64,000 nucleotides of DNA from Paraburkholderia oxyphila NBRC 105797 (lineage in GTDB: Bacteria > Pseudomonadota > Gammaproteobacteria > Burkholderiales > Burkholderiaceae), in assembly GCF_000685075.1 (NCBI RefSeq), contig NZ_BAYD01000046.1, forward strand, positions 1 through 64,000, given 5' to 3'. Position 1 is the stretch's first letter; the number at the start of each line of letters is the position of its first letter. Of this stretch, positions 47,955 to 55,795 are shown piece by piece. Both the position numbers and the translations under genes were made by a program. The notes beneath the pieces were generated by a model that was not told where the DNA came from, did not search any database, and saw nothing but the letters and a program-made list of their open reading frames with translations.

Positions 47955-48593
47955 TTACGCCGCGAAGATCTTCCAGTTCTTCTTCTGCGTCGTCGCGTCG
48001 GCCTGTTCGTACACCGAGCAATCGAGACGCAGGTCGGTGTCGGACATGTCGATCTTGAGCAGCCCGCAACGATGCGGCGTCTTCTTCGGGTTCTTGCTCG
48101 GCTCGAAGTGCGAGCAGGTGAGGCACATGCGATGCTGCGGCATGGCTTCCTGCGACTCCAGCACGTAGACCGTCTTGAGCAGCGTGCGGTAGACCGCCGA
48201 CTGCTCGTCGGCACGCAGCGTGCCGACGGCCTTCGAGAGGAAGTCAGGCCATTGCGCGGCCTTCTTCGCGGCCGTACGGCCACGCGCGGTGAGGCGCACC
48301 GCGAGCGCGCGGCCGTCGTCGAGCGCACGGCGCTTTTCGACGAGACCCTTGGTTTCGAGCGTGCTCACCGCATCGCTGGTCGTGGCGGCAGTCAGCGCCG
48401 TCTCGCGGGCGATCTCGCCGAGGCGCATCGGCCCCTTGCGCTGCATCAGCAGCACGAGAATTTCGCCCTGGGTCGGCGTGAGTCCTGCCCCTTCGGCCCA
48501 GTCCCACGCCTGGCTCCGCATTGCCGTGCTAAGTCGCAGCAGGCTATGGGTCACCCGCCCGGCTGCCTGCTCTCCGTATACGCCTTCGCTCAT
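47955..48593 (-). CDS. MarR-family regulator with a cysteine-rich C-terminal extension
   Basis: A 212-residue regulator. Residues 1 to about 145 are a MarR winged helix (LTPTQGEILVLLMQRKGPMR; TAATTSDAVSTLETKGLVEK). The C-terminal 60 residues are outside the usual MarR length and carry MCLTCSHFEP, HRCGLL and LRLDCSVYEQ, that is, four cysteines in a CxxC...C...C pattern with a His, suggesting a metal or Fe-S site. The neighbours (amidotransferase, old yellow enzyme) do not reveal the signal. Confidence 0.9.
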   Translation of the reverse strand: MSEGVYGEQAAGRVTHSLLRLSTAMRSQAWDWAEGAGLTPTQGEILVLLMQRKGPMRLGEIARETALTAATTSDAVSTLETKGLVEKRRALDDGRALAVRLTARGRTAAKKAAQWPDFLSKAVGTLRADEQSAVYRTLLKTVYVLESQEAMPQHRMCLTCSHFEPSKNPKKTPHRCGLLKIDMSDTDLRLDCSVYEQADATTQKKNWKIFAA

Positions 48594-48848
48594 AGTCTTT
48601 CGCTGGTTATTGGCAGCTTGCGCTGCATCGTCAGCCGCCGCACCGGGCGACGGCCTTGTGGGAAAGTTCGCGCCCGATTCCAGGAAATCGGCCGCACCAT
48701 CTCAAAAAATTCCTGCTTCGCCGGCGCAAGAAACGCACGCTGCGCACAGTCATTCCGTCTCGCCTGCAGGCCCAAAGTCTCCTTCCCAACCTCGCGCCTG
48801 CTCAGCAAACCGATATTCTATGCGAGAGTGGCGAATCGCACAGCTAAC

Positions 48849-48872
48849 TTATCCAATGCGAATTGTGGATAA
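48849..48872. promoter_or_regulatory. Inverted DnaA-box-like pair
   Basis: TTATCCAAT at 48849 and TGTGGATAA at 48864 face each other. The second matches the DnaA-box consensus (TTATCCACA) exactly on the minus strand; the first in seven of nine positions. Confidence 0.4.
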
Positions 48873-49184
48873 CCAGTTGGTAAGTACACCATTGGTATGT
48901 GGACTAAATCTTGATGATGCTCAATACCGGCGTCCACCGTTACCTGGTTATCCCTCATTTTTTCTGCCCGCGCAACTGAAGTCTACCCGTGAGCCACGCA
49001 CGCAGGCCATTGAGTTTTCAGGCATTTTGACGGTTACCCACAGGATGGGGTCCGTCAGGCCAGCAACGATTGACTCTGTATACGCGAACATCAAAAAAAT
49101 AAGAACCCCCTGGTATCTTGCCTGGGACAAAAAAATCTTTTTTTCATCCAGCACAAGGTTCCGCGAACAGCCCTGAAAATGCAA

Positions 49185-49211
49185 GGGCAGCCCGCGGGCT
49201 GCCCTCTTTTT
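49185..49211 (+). terminator. Intrinsic terminator
   Basis: A perfect palindrome GGGCAGCCC-GC-GGGCTGCCC followed on the plus strand by TCTTTTT. The minus-strand tail (TTGCATTTTC) is weaker. No plus-strand gene precedes it; on the minus strand it lies about 100 bases past the YbdK gene. Confidence 0.7.
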
Positions 49212-49313
49212 CGTGTGCTTTCCGGCGTTACGACGTTGCCCGGATCGCACACCTGGCCGGCTCATCCCGCTGCCGGGCCCGCGCCGGCCTGGCCGGATGG
49301 CCAGCCTGCGCGC

Positions 49314-50429
49314 TCAGGCGCGCCAGCGCAAACATTGTTGCCGCACCGCCTCGTGCAGCGATTTTTCCTCGGCGACCACGCTGCGCAGCCAGCTCGCATC
49401 GTTGGTCTGGGCGCGCGCGAGCGTGCCGATTTCAGCCAGCGCGCGCGTGGAGCCGAGCGCCTCGCCGTGCGGCGCGATCTTGTCGAGCGTAGCCAGAATG
49501 TCTTCCGAAATCGTGCGGCGCTCGCCCGTCTGCGGATCGACGCAGGTGCCGGCGAGGCCAAAGCGGCATGCCTGGAAGCGGTTGAACGTGTAGACGAGGT
49601 AATCGTCCTCGAGCGGCTGGATCGGCCGGTCGATCAGCAAATGGCGCGCGAGCGTCTGGATATAGCAGGCGATCGCCGCTGCGCGCTCGACCGAGAGCGG
49701 CGTATCCATGACGCGCACCTCGATCGTGCCGAAGCCGGGCTTTGGGCGGATGTCCCAGTAGAAGTCTTTCATGCTGTTGACAACGCCCGTATGCACCATC
49801 TTCGAGAAGTACTCCTTGAACTCCTCCCAGCTGAGCACGAACGGCGCGCGACCCGACAGCGGGAACGCGAACACGGAATTCAGCCGTGCCGAATGAAATC
49901 CGGTGTCGACGCCCTGCACGTACGGCGACGATGCCGACAGCGCAATGAAGTGCGGAATGAAGCGCGAGAGCGAATGCAGCAGGAACAGCGCGCTGTCGGC
50001 GTCTGGACAGCCGATATGCACGTGCTGGCCGAACACCGTGAACTGCTTCGCGAGATAGCCGTACAGCTCCGAAAGGTACTGAAAGCGGGGCGTATCGACG
50101 ATGCGCCGGTCGCTCCACTGCTGGAACGCATGCGTGCCGCCGCCGCACAGGCCGACGTTCAGACGGTCGGCGGCGGCGACCAGCACGTCGCGAATCTTGC
50201 GCAGATCGGCCACGGCCTGCTCATGGTGCGTGCAGATGCCCGTGGAGAGCTCGATCATGCTTTCGGTGATCTCGGGCGTGATATTGCCCGGGATCTCCTG
50301 ATCCTTGATGAGGCGCATGAGGTCGCTGCCGGCCTTGGTCAGATCGTAATCGTGCGTGTTGACGACCTGCATTTCGAGTTCGACGCCGAACGTGAACGGC
50401 TTCGAATCGACAAAAGTTTCCAGTGACAT
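49314..50429 (-). CDS. YbdK-type carboxylate-amine ligase (glutamate-cysteine ligase family 2)
   Basis: A 371-residue ATP-grasp-like ligase of the GCS2 family. Signatures are FTFGVELEMQVVN at the N-terminus, GTHAFQQWSDRRI, FGQHVHIGCPD and FGTIEVRVMDTPLS. E. coli YbdK has weak glutamate-cysteine ligase activity; the true substrates are unknown. The start at 50429 (MSLETFVDSKPF) has an AGAGGGGA site. It is 97 bases after a cation/proton antiporter on the same strand. Confidence 0.93.
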   Translation of the reverse strand: MSLETFVDSKPFTFGVELEMQVVNTHDYDLTKAGSDLMRLIKDQEIPGNITPEITESMIELSTGICTHHEQAVADLRKIRDVLVAAADRLNVGLCGGGTHAFQQWSDRRIVDTPRFQYLSELYGYLAKQFTVFGQHVHIGCPDADSALFLLHSLSRFIPHFIALSASSPYVQGVDTGFHSARLNSVFAFPLSGRAPFVLSWEEFKEYFSKMVHTGVVNSMKDFYWDIRPKPGFGTIEVRVMDTPLSVERAAAIACYIQTLARHLLIDRPIQPLEDDYLVYTFNRFQACRFGLAGTCVDPQTGERRTISEDILATLDKIAPHGEALGSTRALAEIGTLARAQTNDASWLRSVVAEEKSLHEAVRQQCLRWRA

Positions 50430-50526
50430 GACATCCCCTCTTTCGGCCGCGCCGCCCGGGATGCCGATTGTCGTGTCGGCGCGCCGGACGGCGGGCGGTG
50501 TTACCAGGCGGCCGAGGCCGCCGAAT

Positions 50527-51732
50527 TCACTTTTCGCCGCGTTCGCCGACGAGCGCAAGCGCGCGGTAGACGAGCCACGGCCCGATGAGCTGAAGCACGA
50601 CGATGGCGCACATCATGATCGCGCGCAGGCGCGGATCGAACGACGGGTAAAGATCGTAGGTGTCCTCCACGAGCAGGAGCGCCAGCGCGGACATGGGCGT
50701 GAGCGCAATCCCGAGCGCGATGCCCTGCTTCCATTCGAGTCCGCTCGGCCTGGCGAAGATCAGCACGCCGACGAGTTTCGCCACGAACCGCGCAACGATG
50801 AGCCCCGCCGCCGCCACGCCGCCGACGAGAATGTCGTGCCATTCGAAGGTGGTCATCGTGAGCACGAACAGGATCACGGTGAGCAGCCATCCGGCCGTGC
50901 CGAAATGCTGTGGCCACAATTGCGGCCGCGCCTCGAGGTTCTTCACGATGATGCCCGCGGCCAGCAGGCTCAGGATGGTCGAGAGCTTGAGCAGGTGCGC
51001 CACGGCGATCGCCAGCAGCACGAGGCCGAACAGCGCGACGAACGAATGCTCGTCCTGCGGGCTCAGGTGCCGGTAGAACAAGGTGCAGGCGCGCGCGAGG
51101 ATATACGCGACGACGATCGAGCCGACCAGCAGGTAGAGCGGCTGCAGGATGGTGGCGAAAACGTTGCCATAGATCTCCTGGTGCAGCCATCCCGACGCGA
51201 GCTTTTCGATCACGACCGCATACATGCTGTTGAGCGCCGTGAGCGTGAGCAGGCGCTGCGTGACCTGGCCTTCGGCGCGCAGCTCGGTCTTGAGCTGGAT
51301 CACCATCGCCGGCGAAGTCGCCATGGCGATCGAGGCCACGACGATGGCGACCATCGCCGGCACCGAGAGGAACAGCAGCACGACGAGCACGAGCACGAAG
51401 GTCAGCGTGGCTTCCGCGAGGCTCGAGAGGATGAGCCACGGGTTGCGGCGAATCCAGCGCAAGTCGAGCCGGCTGCCGAGCTCGAACAGCAGCAGGCCGA
51501 GCGCGACATCGAGCAGCGGCCGCGCGGCGTCGGCCGTTTCGAGGCCGATCACGCCAAAGCCCGCCGAGCCGGCAATCAGCCCGATGATCGCGTAGCCCGA
51601 AATACGCGGCAGCCGCCAGGCGCGATAACACAGCTCGCCGACGAGACCGGCGGCGAGCAACGCTAGCCCCGCCCAGAATATGCCGTCTGGCTGCAACGGC
51701 CAGCTCGGAAAGAACGAAAACGCCGACTTCAT
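50527..51732 (-). CDS. Cation/proton antiporter (CPA2/KefB-like membrane domain)
   Basis: A 401-residue membrane protein with about twelve spans of the Na+/H+ exchanger superfamily. GLAGLVGELCYRAWRLPRISGYAIIGLIAG (in part ISGYAIIGLIAG) and LLDVALGLLLFELGSRLDL match the CPA2 pattern, with the ATSPAMVIQLKTEL region in the ion site. It lacks the C-terminal TrkA-N domain of KefB/KefC. The ATG at 51732 has an AGGAG site about 11 bases upstream. Confidence 0.88.
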   Translation of the reverse strand: MKSAFSFFPSWPLQPDGIFWAGLALLAAGLVGELCYRAWRLPRISGYAIIGLIAGSAGFGVIGLETADAARPLLDVALGLLLFELGSRLDLRWIRRNPWLILSSLAEATLTFVLVLVVLLFLSVPAMVAIVVASIAMATSPAMVIQLKTELRAEGQVTQRLLTLTALNSMYAVVIEKLASGWLHQEIYGNVFATILQPLYLLVGSIVVAYILARACTLFYRHLSPQDEHSFVALFGLVLLAIAVAHLLKLSTILSLLAAGIIVKNLEARPQLWPQHFGTAGWLLTVILFVLTMTTFEWHDILVGGVAAAGLIVARFVAKLVGVLIFARPSGLEWKQGIALGIALTPMSALALLLVEDTYDLYPSFDPRLRAIMMCAIVVLQLIGPWLVYRALALVGERGEK

Positions 51733-51800
51733 CGTAATGGCTTCTCCTTGGCAGAACATCTTGCATGGGATTGGATCCGGCGCTTCGCAGGGACACGCAG

Positions 51801-51928
51801 CATGTGCTGAAGCACTTACTGTGGTCCAGGGCCAAAGCCCCGGGTCCGATCGACAGCTCTGCATGGGACCAGAGCAAGCGCTTTGCATGGGGCCGGAATC
51901 AGTGCTGAAGCACTCACTCCGGCCGACA
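51801..51928. repeat. Dispersed palindromic repeat, mosaic of copies 3a-3c
   Basis: Three partial or full units in the orientation opposite to copies 1 and 2: GTGCTGAAGCACTTACTGTGGTCC (first 20 bases shown in part: GTGCTGAAGCACTTACTGTG) at 51804, TCCGATCGACAG at 51844, and a full unit at 51890-51928 with arms GCCGGAATCAGTGC and GCACTCACTCCGGC. GCATGGG motifs lie between them at 51861 and 51885. Confidence 0.75.
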
Positions 51929-52661
51929 TCTAAAGCGACAACGCTGGTCGACACAGAAGACAGTCCGGCTGTCCGGCTCGACATCACAACACCTGACATC
52001 TCGCGCCCGGCACACAGGCAAGCCGCGTGCCGGACCGGCGCAGCGCGAGCGACGCAACCGCGCGAGGCGCCTCGCGCCACGGTTGCGCCCGCGTTATCGC
52101 GTCGGGCGCCGAGCCCCGTGCGCCATGCCGCGCTCTTGACGCCGCAAGCGCTGACAGACGGGACGCCCAGGCTCGCAACCTGATCGGGCGGCGGCCAGCC
52201 ACGACGGACAACAACGGGAAACCTCTGCACCGGTGCCGCTCGCGCGGCGAACAGCCGGTACGGGCGCTTTCTTGTGGTTTGTCAGCGCCCGCGTTGGGTG
52301 AACGAACGCTGCCGACTCTCCTGAGCACTGAGATTCAGGACAAGCGGCATCCGTTCCTTGGACACGTCGGCCATCTGTTGCGGCGCATGACGCGGAAAAG
52401 AACGGCGATTGTGCCATAGCTTTTTTGCAGTTGTCCCGATCTGCCGGCAAAGGTTGGCGAAGCCGGTAAATGCGTCCGTTTTCGACGACCTTTTCCGACA
52501 ATAAGGAAAAAATGACCGTTGCGCCTGTTCGGTGGCGAACGGTCTTCGAGCGGCGCAGCCGCGCCTTGGGCGCCTTTATGGCCGATGACGATGGCGCCAG
52601 CTTCGGGTTTACGGTTTACCGTATGTATACGTAGTAGAAGTTAACAAAGGCGGGGTTTTTC

Positions 52662-52670
52662 TGTGGATAA
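52662..52670. promoter_or_regulatory. DnaA-box-like site
   Basis: TGTGGATAA, an exact reverse complement of the consensus TTATCCACA. Confidence 0.4.
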
Positions 52671-52823
52671 CCCCTGTATACCTATGTGAATCATCGGCTT
52701 GGCGTTCGCACAACCGCATGCGTAGCGTGTGAGAGTCGGGCTGGCATCCGAGAGTAACTTTTGGGCCGCCCGACCAGGGCGCCGAGTTACCCCGTTTACG
52801 TCCACATCGCGTCCACATCGGAT

Positions 52824-52851
52824 TTACCCACAATCTGCGCGGTTATCCACA
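52824..52851. promoter_or_regulatory. Pair of DnaA-box-like sites
   Basis: TTACCCACA at 52824-52832 (one mismatch) and TTATCCACA at 52843-52851 (exact) in direct orientation, 10 bases apart, 85 bases past the mnmC stop. Confidence 0.4.
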
Positions 52852-52935
52852 GGTTTGCGTGGACAACCGTACTGGTATTCGTATGGAAAATGGCGTGCAC
52901 GCATTGCGTGCGTGGGGCGCCGCGTGCGCGGCTGA

Positions 52936-54981
52936 CTAGAGACTGCGCTGGCGCAAGGCGCGTTGCAGGAAGCGCGCGGGATCGACCTGTTCGGCAAGCT
53001 CGCGCTCGATGGGCCACGGCTCGCCTTCGAGCTGCGAGGCGATGAGCTCGGCGCCGAGCGCGGCCCACACGAGCCCGCGCGAGCCGAAGGCGAACGCGCC
53101 ATAGAGCCCCGGGGCGCGCGGCAAGTCGAGCGGCCAGGCGCCGGAGAGCCGTTGTGCGTCGCGCCGCGCCGCGGCCTCGTCGCCGAGCTGGCCCAGCATG
53201 GGCAGACGGTCGCTCGTGACGCAGCGCAAGGCCACGCGGCCTTGCCAGGCGCGCGGATGTGCGCCGGCCGCTGCATCCGCGGCGGCGCCTTGCAGGCCCG
53301 GCAGCATCTGCGCGACGCGTTCGAGGTTCTCCACGTGTCCGGCTTCGCGCAGGGCGATATCGGTGTCGTCGACTTCGTAGGTGGCGCCCGCGAGCGTCAC
53401 GCCGCCGGGCAGCGGCACCGCGTAGCCGTCGCCGATCACGGGTACGCGCAGGGACGCGAGCGGGCTCTCGTCCAGCAGCGTGAGCTGACCGCGCACGCTG
53501 CGCGTGGGGGCGAAGTTGAGCGCGGCGGCCCGTGCGGCGTCGTGCGCGTTGGCGAAAATCACCACGCCCGCCTGGGCGACGAGCGCGCTGCTTTCATCGA
53601 AGACTTGCCAGGTGTCACCGGCACGCTCGATGCGCTCGACTTGCACGCCGTAACGCACGTCGACTAGCGCATCCGGGAGTGCCCTTGCCGCGGCAATCTG
53701 CGCGCGGCACAGCGAGGCCGGATCGATCGCACCACCGCGCGGATAGAACCAGCCGCCCTGCGCGAGCGCGACCCCCGCAATCGACTCGGCCTCTGCCCGG
53801 TTGACGCCGCGCACGAATTCCTCGGGATAGCCAAATGATGCGAGCGCCGCAGCGACGGCCTGCGATTCGTCGTCCGTAGCAAGATGCAGGAGTCCTGCGT
53901 GTGTGCGCGCCGGCGCCTCGATTGCGCCATGTGCGGATGTTTGCGCCACGGCATCGAGCGCGGTCCAGCGCCGCAGCGCGTAGAGAAAGCCCGCGCGCGT
54001 GATGCGCGATGCGCTGCTGTCGTCGCGCGAGACGAGCGGGTGGAACACGCCCGCGGGATTGCCCGAGGCTTCGCGCGCGGGCGCCGCGTGCCGTTCGACG
54101 AGCGTGACGCGCCAGCCGCGCGCCGCGAGCCGCTCGACCAGCGCGCTACCCGCGAGCCCCGCGCCGATCACGACCGCATGCCGTTCAGCGAGCGTGAGCG
54201 GCAGCGGCGGCTCGTAACGCCGCACGCGCCAGCGCGGCGCAAAGCGGCCGGCCAGCATCGTCCATTTCGCCCCGAAGCCGGCCGTCTTGCGGTATTCGAA
54301 GCCGTTCTGCACGAGCGCGCGCTTCACGTCTCCGGCGCTGCTCCAGGTCGAGAAGGTGGCCTCCTCGCCCGCGACGCGCGCGAGCGCCTTGAAGATCGCC
54401 GGCGACCAGAGCTCGGGATTCTTCGCCGGGGCGAAACCATCGAGATAAATCGCATCGGCGCGTAACCACATTTTGGGAAGCATCTCGATTGCGTCGCCGA
54501 AAGCGAGCGTGAGCGTAACGCGTCCGCCTTCGAACTCGAGCCGGTGCGTACCGGGCACGAGCATCGGCCAGGCGTCGACGAGTTCGTGCGCAAGACGCGC
54601 GATCGACGTGCCTGACGCGCCCGCTGTGGCCGACGCATGCGGTGTGTGCGCAACCACCGCGTCGAGCGCCGCGCGCAGATCGTCACGCGAAAACGGATGC
54701 TTTTCCACCGAGACGAAGTGCAGGCGCTCGCAACGCGCGGACGCATTGCGCCACGCCGCCCACGTCGCGAGGAAGTTCACGCCCATGCCGAAACCCGTCT
54801 CGAGCACGGTGAAAATGCGCCGGTTGTGCCAGCGTTCAGGCAGGTTGTTGCCGCGCAAAAACACGTATTCGGCCTGTTCAAAGGCGCCGAAAGTGCTGTG
54901 ATAGACATCGTCAAAGCGCGGCGAATACGGCGTGCCGTCTTCGCGGAACGCGAGCGTGGCGGGGATCAGTGTGGCAGTCAT
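52936..54981 (-). CDS. mnmC: Bifunctional tRNA modification enzyme MnmC
   Basis: MnmC finishes the 5-methylaminomethyl-2-thiouridine wobble modification begun by MnmEG. The 681-residue protein has an N-terminal SAM methyltransferase half (FTVLETGFGMGVNFLATWAA; DAIYLDGFAPAKNPELWSP) and a C-terminal FAD oxidase half (HAVVIGAGLAGSALVERLAA; RSVRGQLTLL). The start at 54981 (MTATLIPATLAFREDGTPYS) is the family start. Its partner mnmG is in the same window at 21492. Confidence 0.96.
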   Translation of the reverse strand: MTATLIPATLAFREDGTPYSPRFDDVYHSTFGAFEQAEYVFLRGNNLPERWHNRRIFTVLETGFGMGVNFLATWAAWRNASARCERLHFVSVEKHPFSRDDLRAALDAVVAHTPHASATAGASGTSIARLAHELVDAWPMLVPGTHRLEFEGGRVTLTLAFGDAIEMLPKMWLRADAIYLDGFAPAKNPELWSPAIFKALARVAGEEATFSTWSSAGDVKRALVQNGFEYRKTAGFGAKWTMLAGRFAPRWRVRRYEPPLPLTLAERHAVVIGAGLAGSALVERLAARGWRVTLVERHAAPAREASGNPAGVFHPLVSRDDSSASRITRAGFLYALRRWTALDAVAQTSAHGAIEAPARTHAGLLHLATDDESQAVAAALASFGYPEEFVRGVNRAEAESIAGVALAQGGWFYPRGGAIDPASLCRAQIAAARALPDALVDVRYGVQVERIERAGDTWQVFDESSALVAQAGVVIFANAHDAARAAALNFAPTRSVRGQLTLLDESPLASLRVPVIGDGYAVPLPGGVTLAGATYEVDDTDIALREAGHVENLERVAQMLPGLQGAAADAAAGAHPRAWQGRVALRCVTSDRLPMLGQLGDEAAARRDAQRLSGAWPLDLPRAPGLYGAFAFGSRGLVWAALGAELIASQLEGEPWPIERELAEQVDPARFLQRALRQRSL

Positions 54982-55402
54982 GACTGGCGCGTTGGCTGGA
55001 AGCGGCGGGTTTCGAAGCGCGAGCGGCGGCGGCAAAGCCCCGTGGGCACTGGGTTTGCGGGCACAAAGCGTTGGCGCCGCGCAACGCCGGGAAGGTTAAA
55101 TCTGCTGACGGCGGCGTGCTTTTGCCATGCGCCGCCCGTCAGAAACACGCGAGCGGCGCGCAAAACCCGCGCGAACCCCTCTAAATCTTCGAAACCCTTG
55201 TCGTTATTGGGTTTGCGCTGCGCTATCATAGCAAGCGCCGCCCAGGGAAGCGGCAGCACGGACGTCGTGGCGAAGCTGGCCGCCGCAACGAAAATCGCCG
55301 GGGTGCCCCGGATCCGATGCTGCTCGACGGCGCGGCACGCGACCGTATAATCGGCGCGTTCGCGCTGTTCGTGTCAACCTAAACACAGAAAGGAACTTCT
55401 CA
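54982..55402. other. Intergenic region upstream of the HU gene
   Basis: About 420 bases between two divergent genes, mnmC and HU. The right part holds the HU promoter (55323-55351). A GC-rich stretch near 55010-55080 is the sequence just upstream of the mnmC start. No gene is seen. Confidence 0.5.
55323..55351 (+). promoter_or_regulatory. Predicted sigma70 promoter of the HU gene
   Basis: A perfect TATAAT (55346-55351) with CTCGAC (55323-55328) 17 bases upstream, about 50 bases before the HU start codon. Confidence 0.65.
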
Positions 55403-55681
55403 ATGAATAAACAGGAACTGATCGACGCCGTCGCAGGACAGACGGGCGCTAGCAAGGCACAAACCGGTGAGACGCTGGACACGCTCCTCGAAGTGATCAA
55501 GAAGTCGGTGTCGAAGGGCGACGCCGTTCAGCTGATCGGTTTCGGCAGCTTCGGCTCGGGCAAGCGCGCGGCGCGCACGGGCCGCAACCCGAAGACGGGC
55601 GAAACCATCAAGATTCCCGCAGCCAAGACCGTCAAGTTCACGGCTGGCAAGGCGTTCAAGGACGCCGTCAACAAGCGCTAA
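55403..55681 (+). CDS. DNA-binding protein HU
   Basis: A 92-residue nucleoid protein. MNKQELIDAVAGQTGASKAQ and the GFGSFGSGKRAARTGRNPKTGE arm with conserved Arg-Asn-Pro are HU signatures; the C-terminus KAFKDAVNKR is normal. An AGAAAGGAA site precedes the ATG, and a promoter and terminator frame it as a single-gene unit. Confidence 0.98.
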   Translation: MNKQELIDAVAGQTGASKAQTGETLDTLLEVIKKSVSKGDAVQLIGFGSFGSGKRAARTGRNPKTGETIKIPAAKTVKFTAGKAFKDAVNKR

Positions 55682-55703
55682 GGCATTGCCGCTTTAAGTT
55701 GAC

Positions 55704-55727
55704 ACCCGCCCCTGGCGGGTTTTTTTT
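55704..55727 (+). terminator. Intrinsic terminator of the HU gene
   Basis: Stem ACCCGCC / GGCGGGT with a CCT loop and a run of T to 55727, 22 bases past the HU stop. Confidence 0.9.
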
Positions 55728-55795
55728 CGCCCGCCGGATTCAGGCATGCAGCGGGCGGCCGCGAATCCGGATGCATGGATTCGCGGCATGGTGAC

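Larger units (their letters stand above)
48594..49313. other. Intergenic region with DnaA-box-like sites and a terminator
   Basis: About 720 bases, AT-richer than its surroundings, without a supported gene. It contains a divergent pair TTATCCA/TGGATAA (48849-48872), a TTACCCACA (49034-49042), two runs of A and T near 49093 and 49134, and a hairpin with a T-tract at 49185-49211. The hairpin could end the upstream-oriented YbdK gene or a plus-strand small RNA. Confidence 0.45.
51733..52935. other. Large intergenic region upstream of the antiporter
   Basis: About 1.2 kb without a supported gene. The right part holds three DnaA-box-like sequences (52662, 52824, 52843). The left part is a mosaic of dispersed palindromes (51801-51928). 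The stretch 52094-52501 is open on the minus strand but lacks a ribosome binding site and a recognisable protein pattern. Promoters for the antiporter should lie here. Confidence 0.5.

Noticed and set aside
52094..52501. A 135-codon minus-strand open frame in the gap before mnmC
   Set aside because: It would start at TTG, has no ribosome binding site, overlaps other open frames, and shows no recognisable protein pattern.
48849..52851. A chromosomal origin of replication based on DnaA-box-like sites
   Set aside because: The sites are few and scattered, no dnaA, dnaN or rpmH gene is present, and the gaps are not strongly AT-rich.
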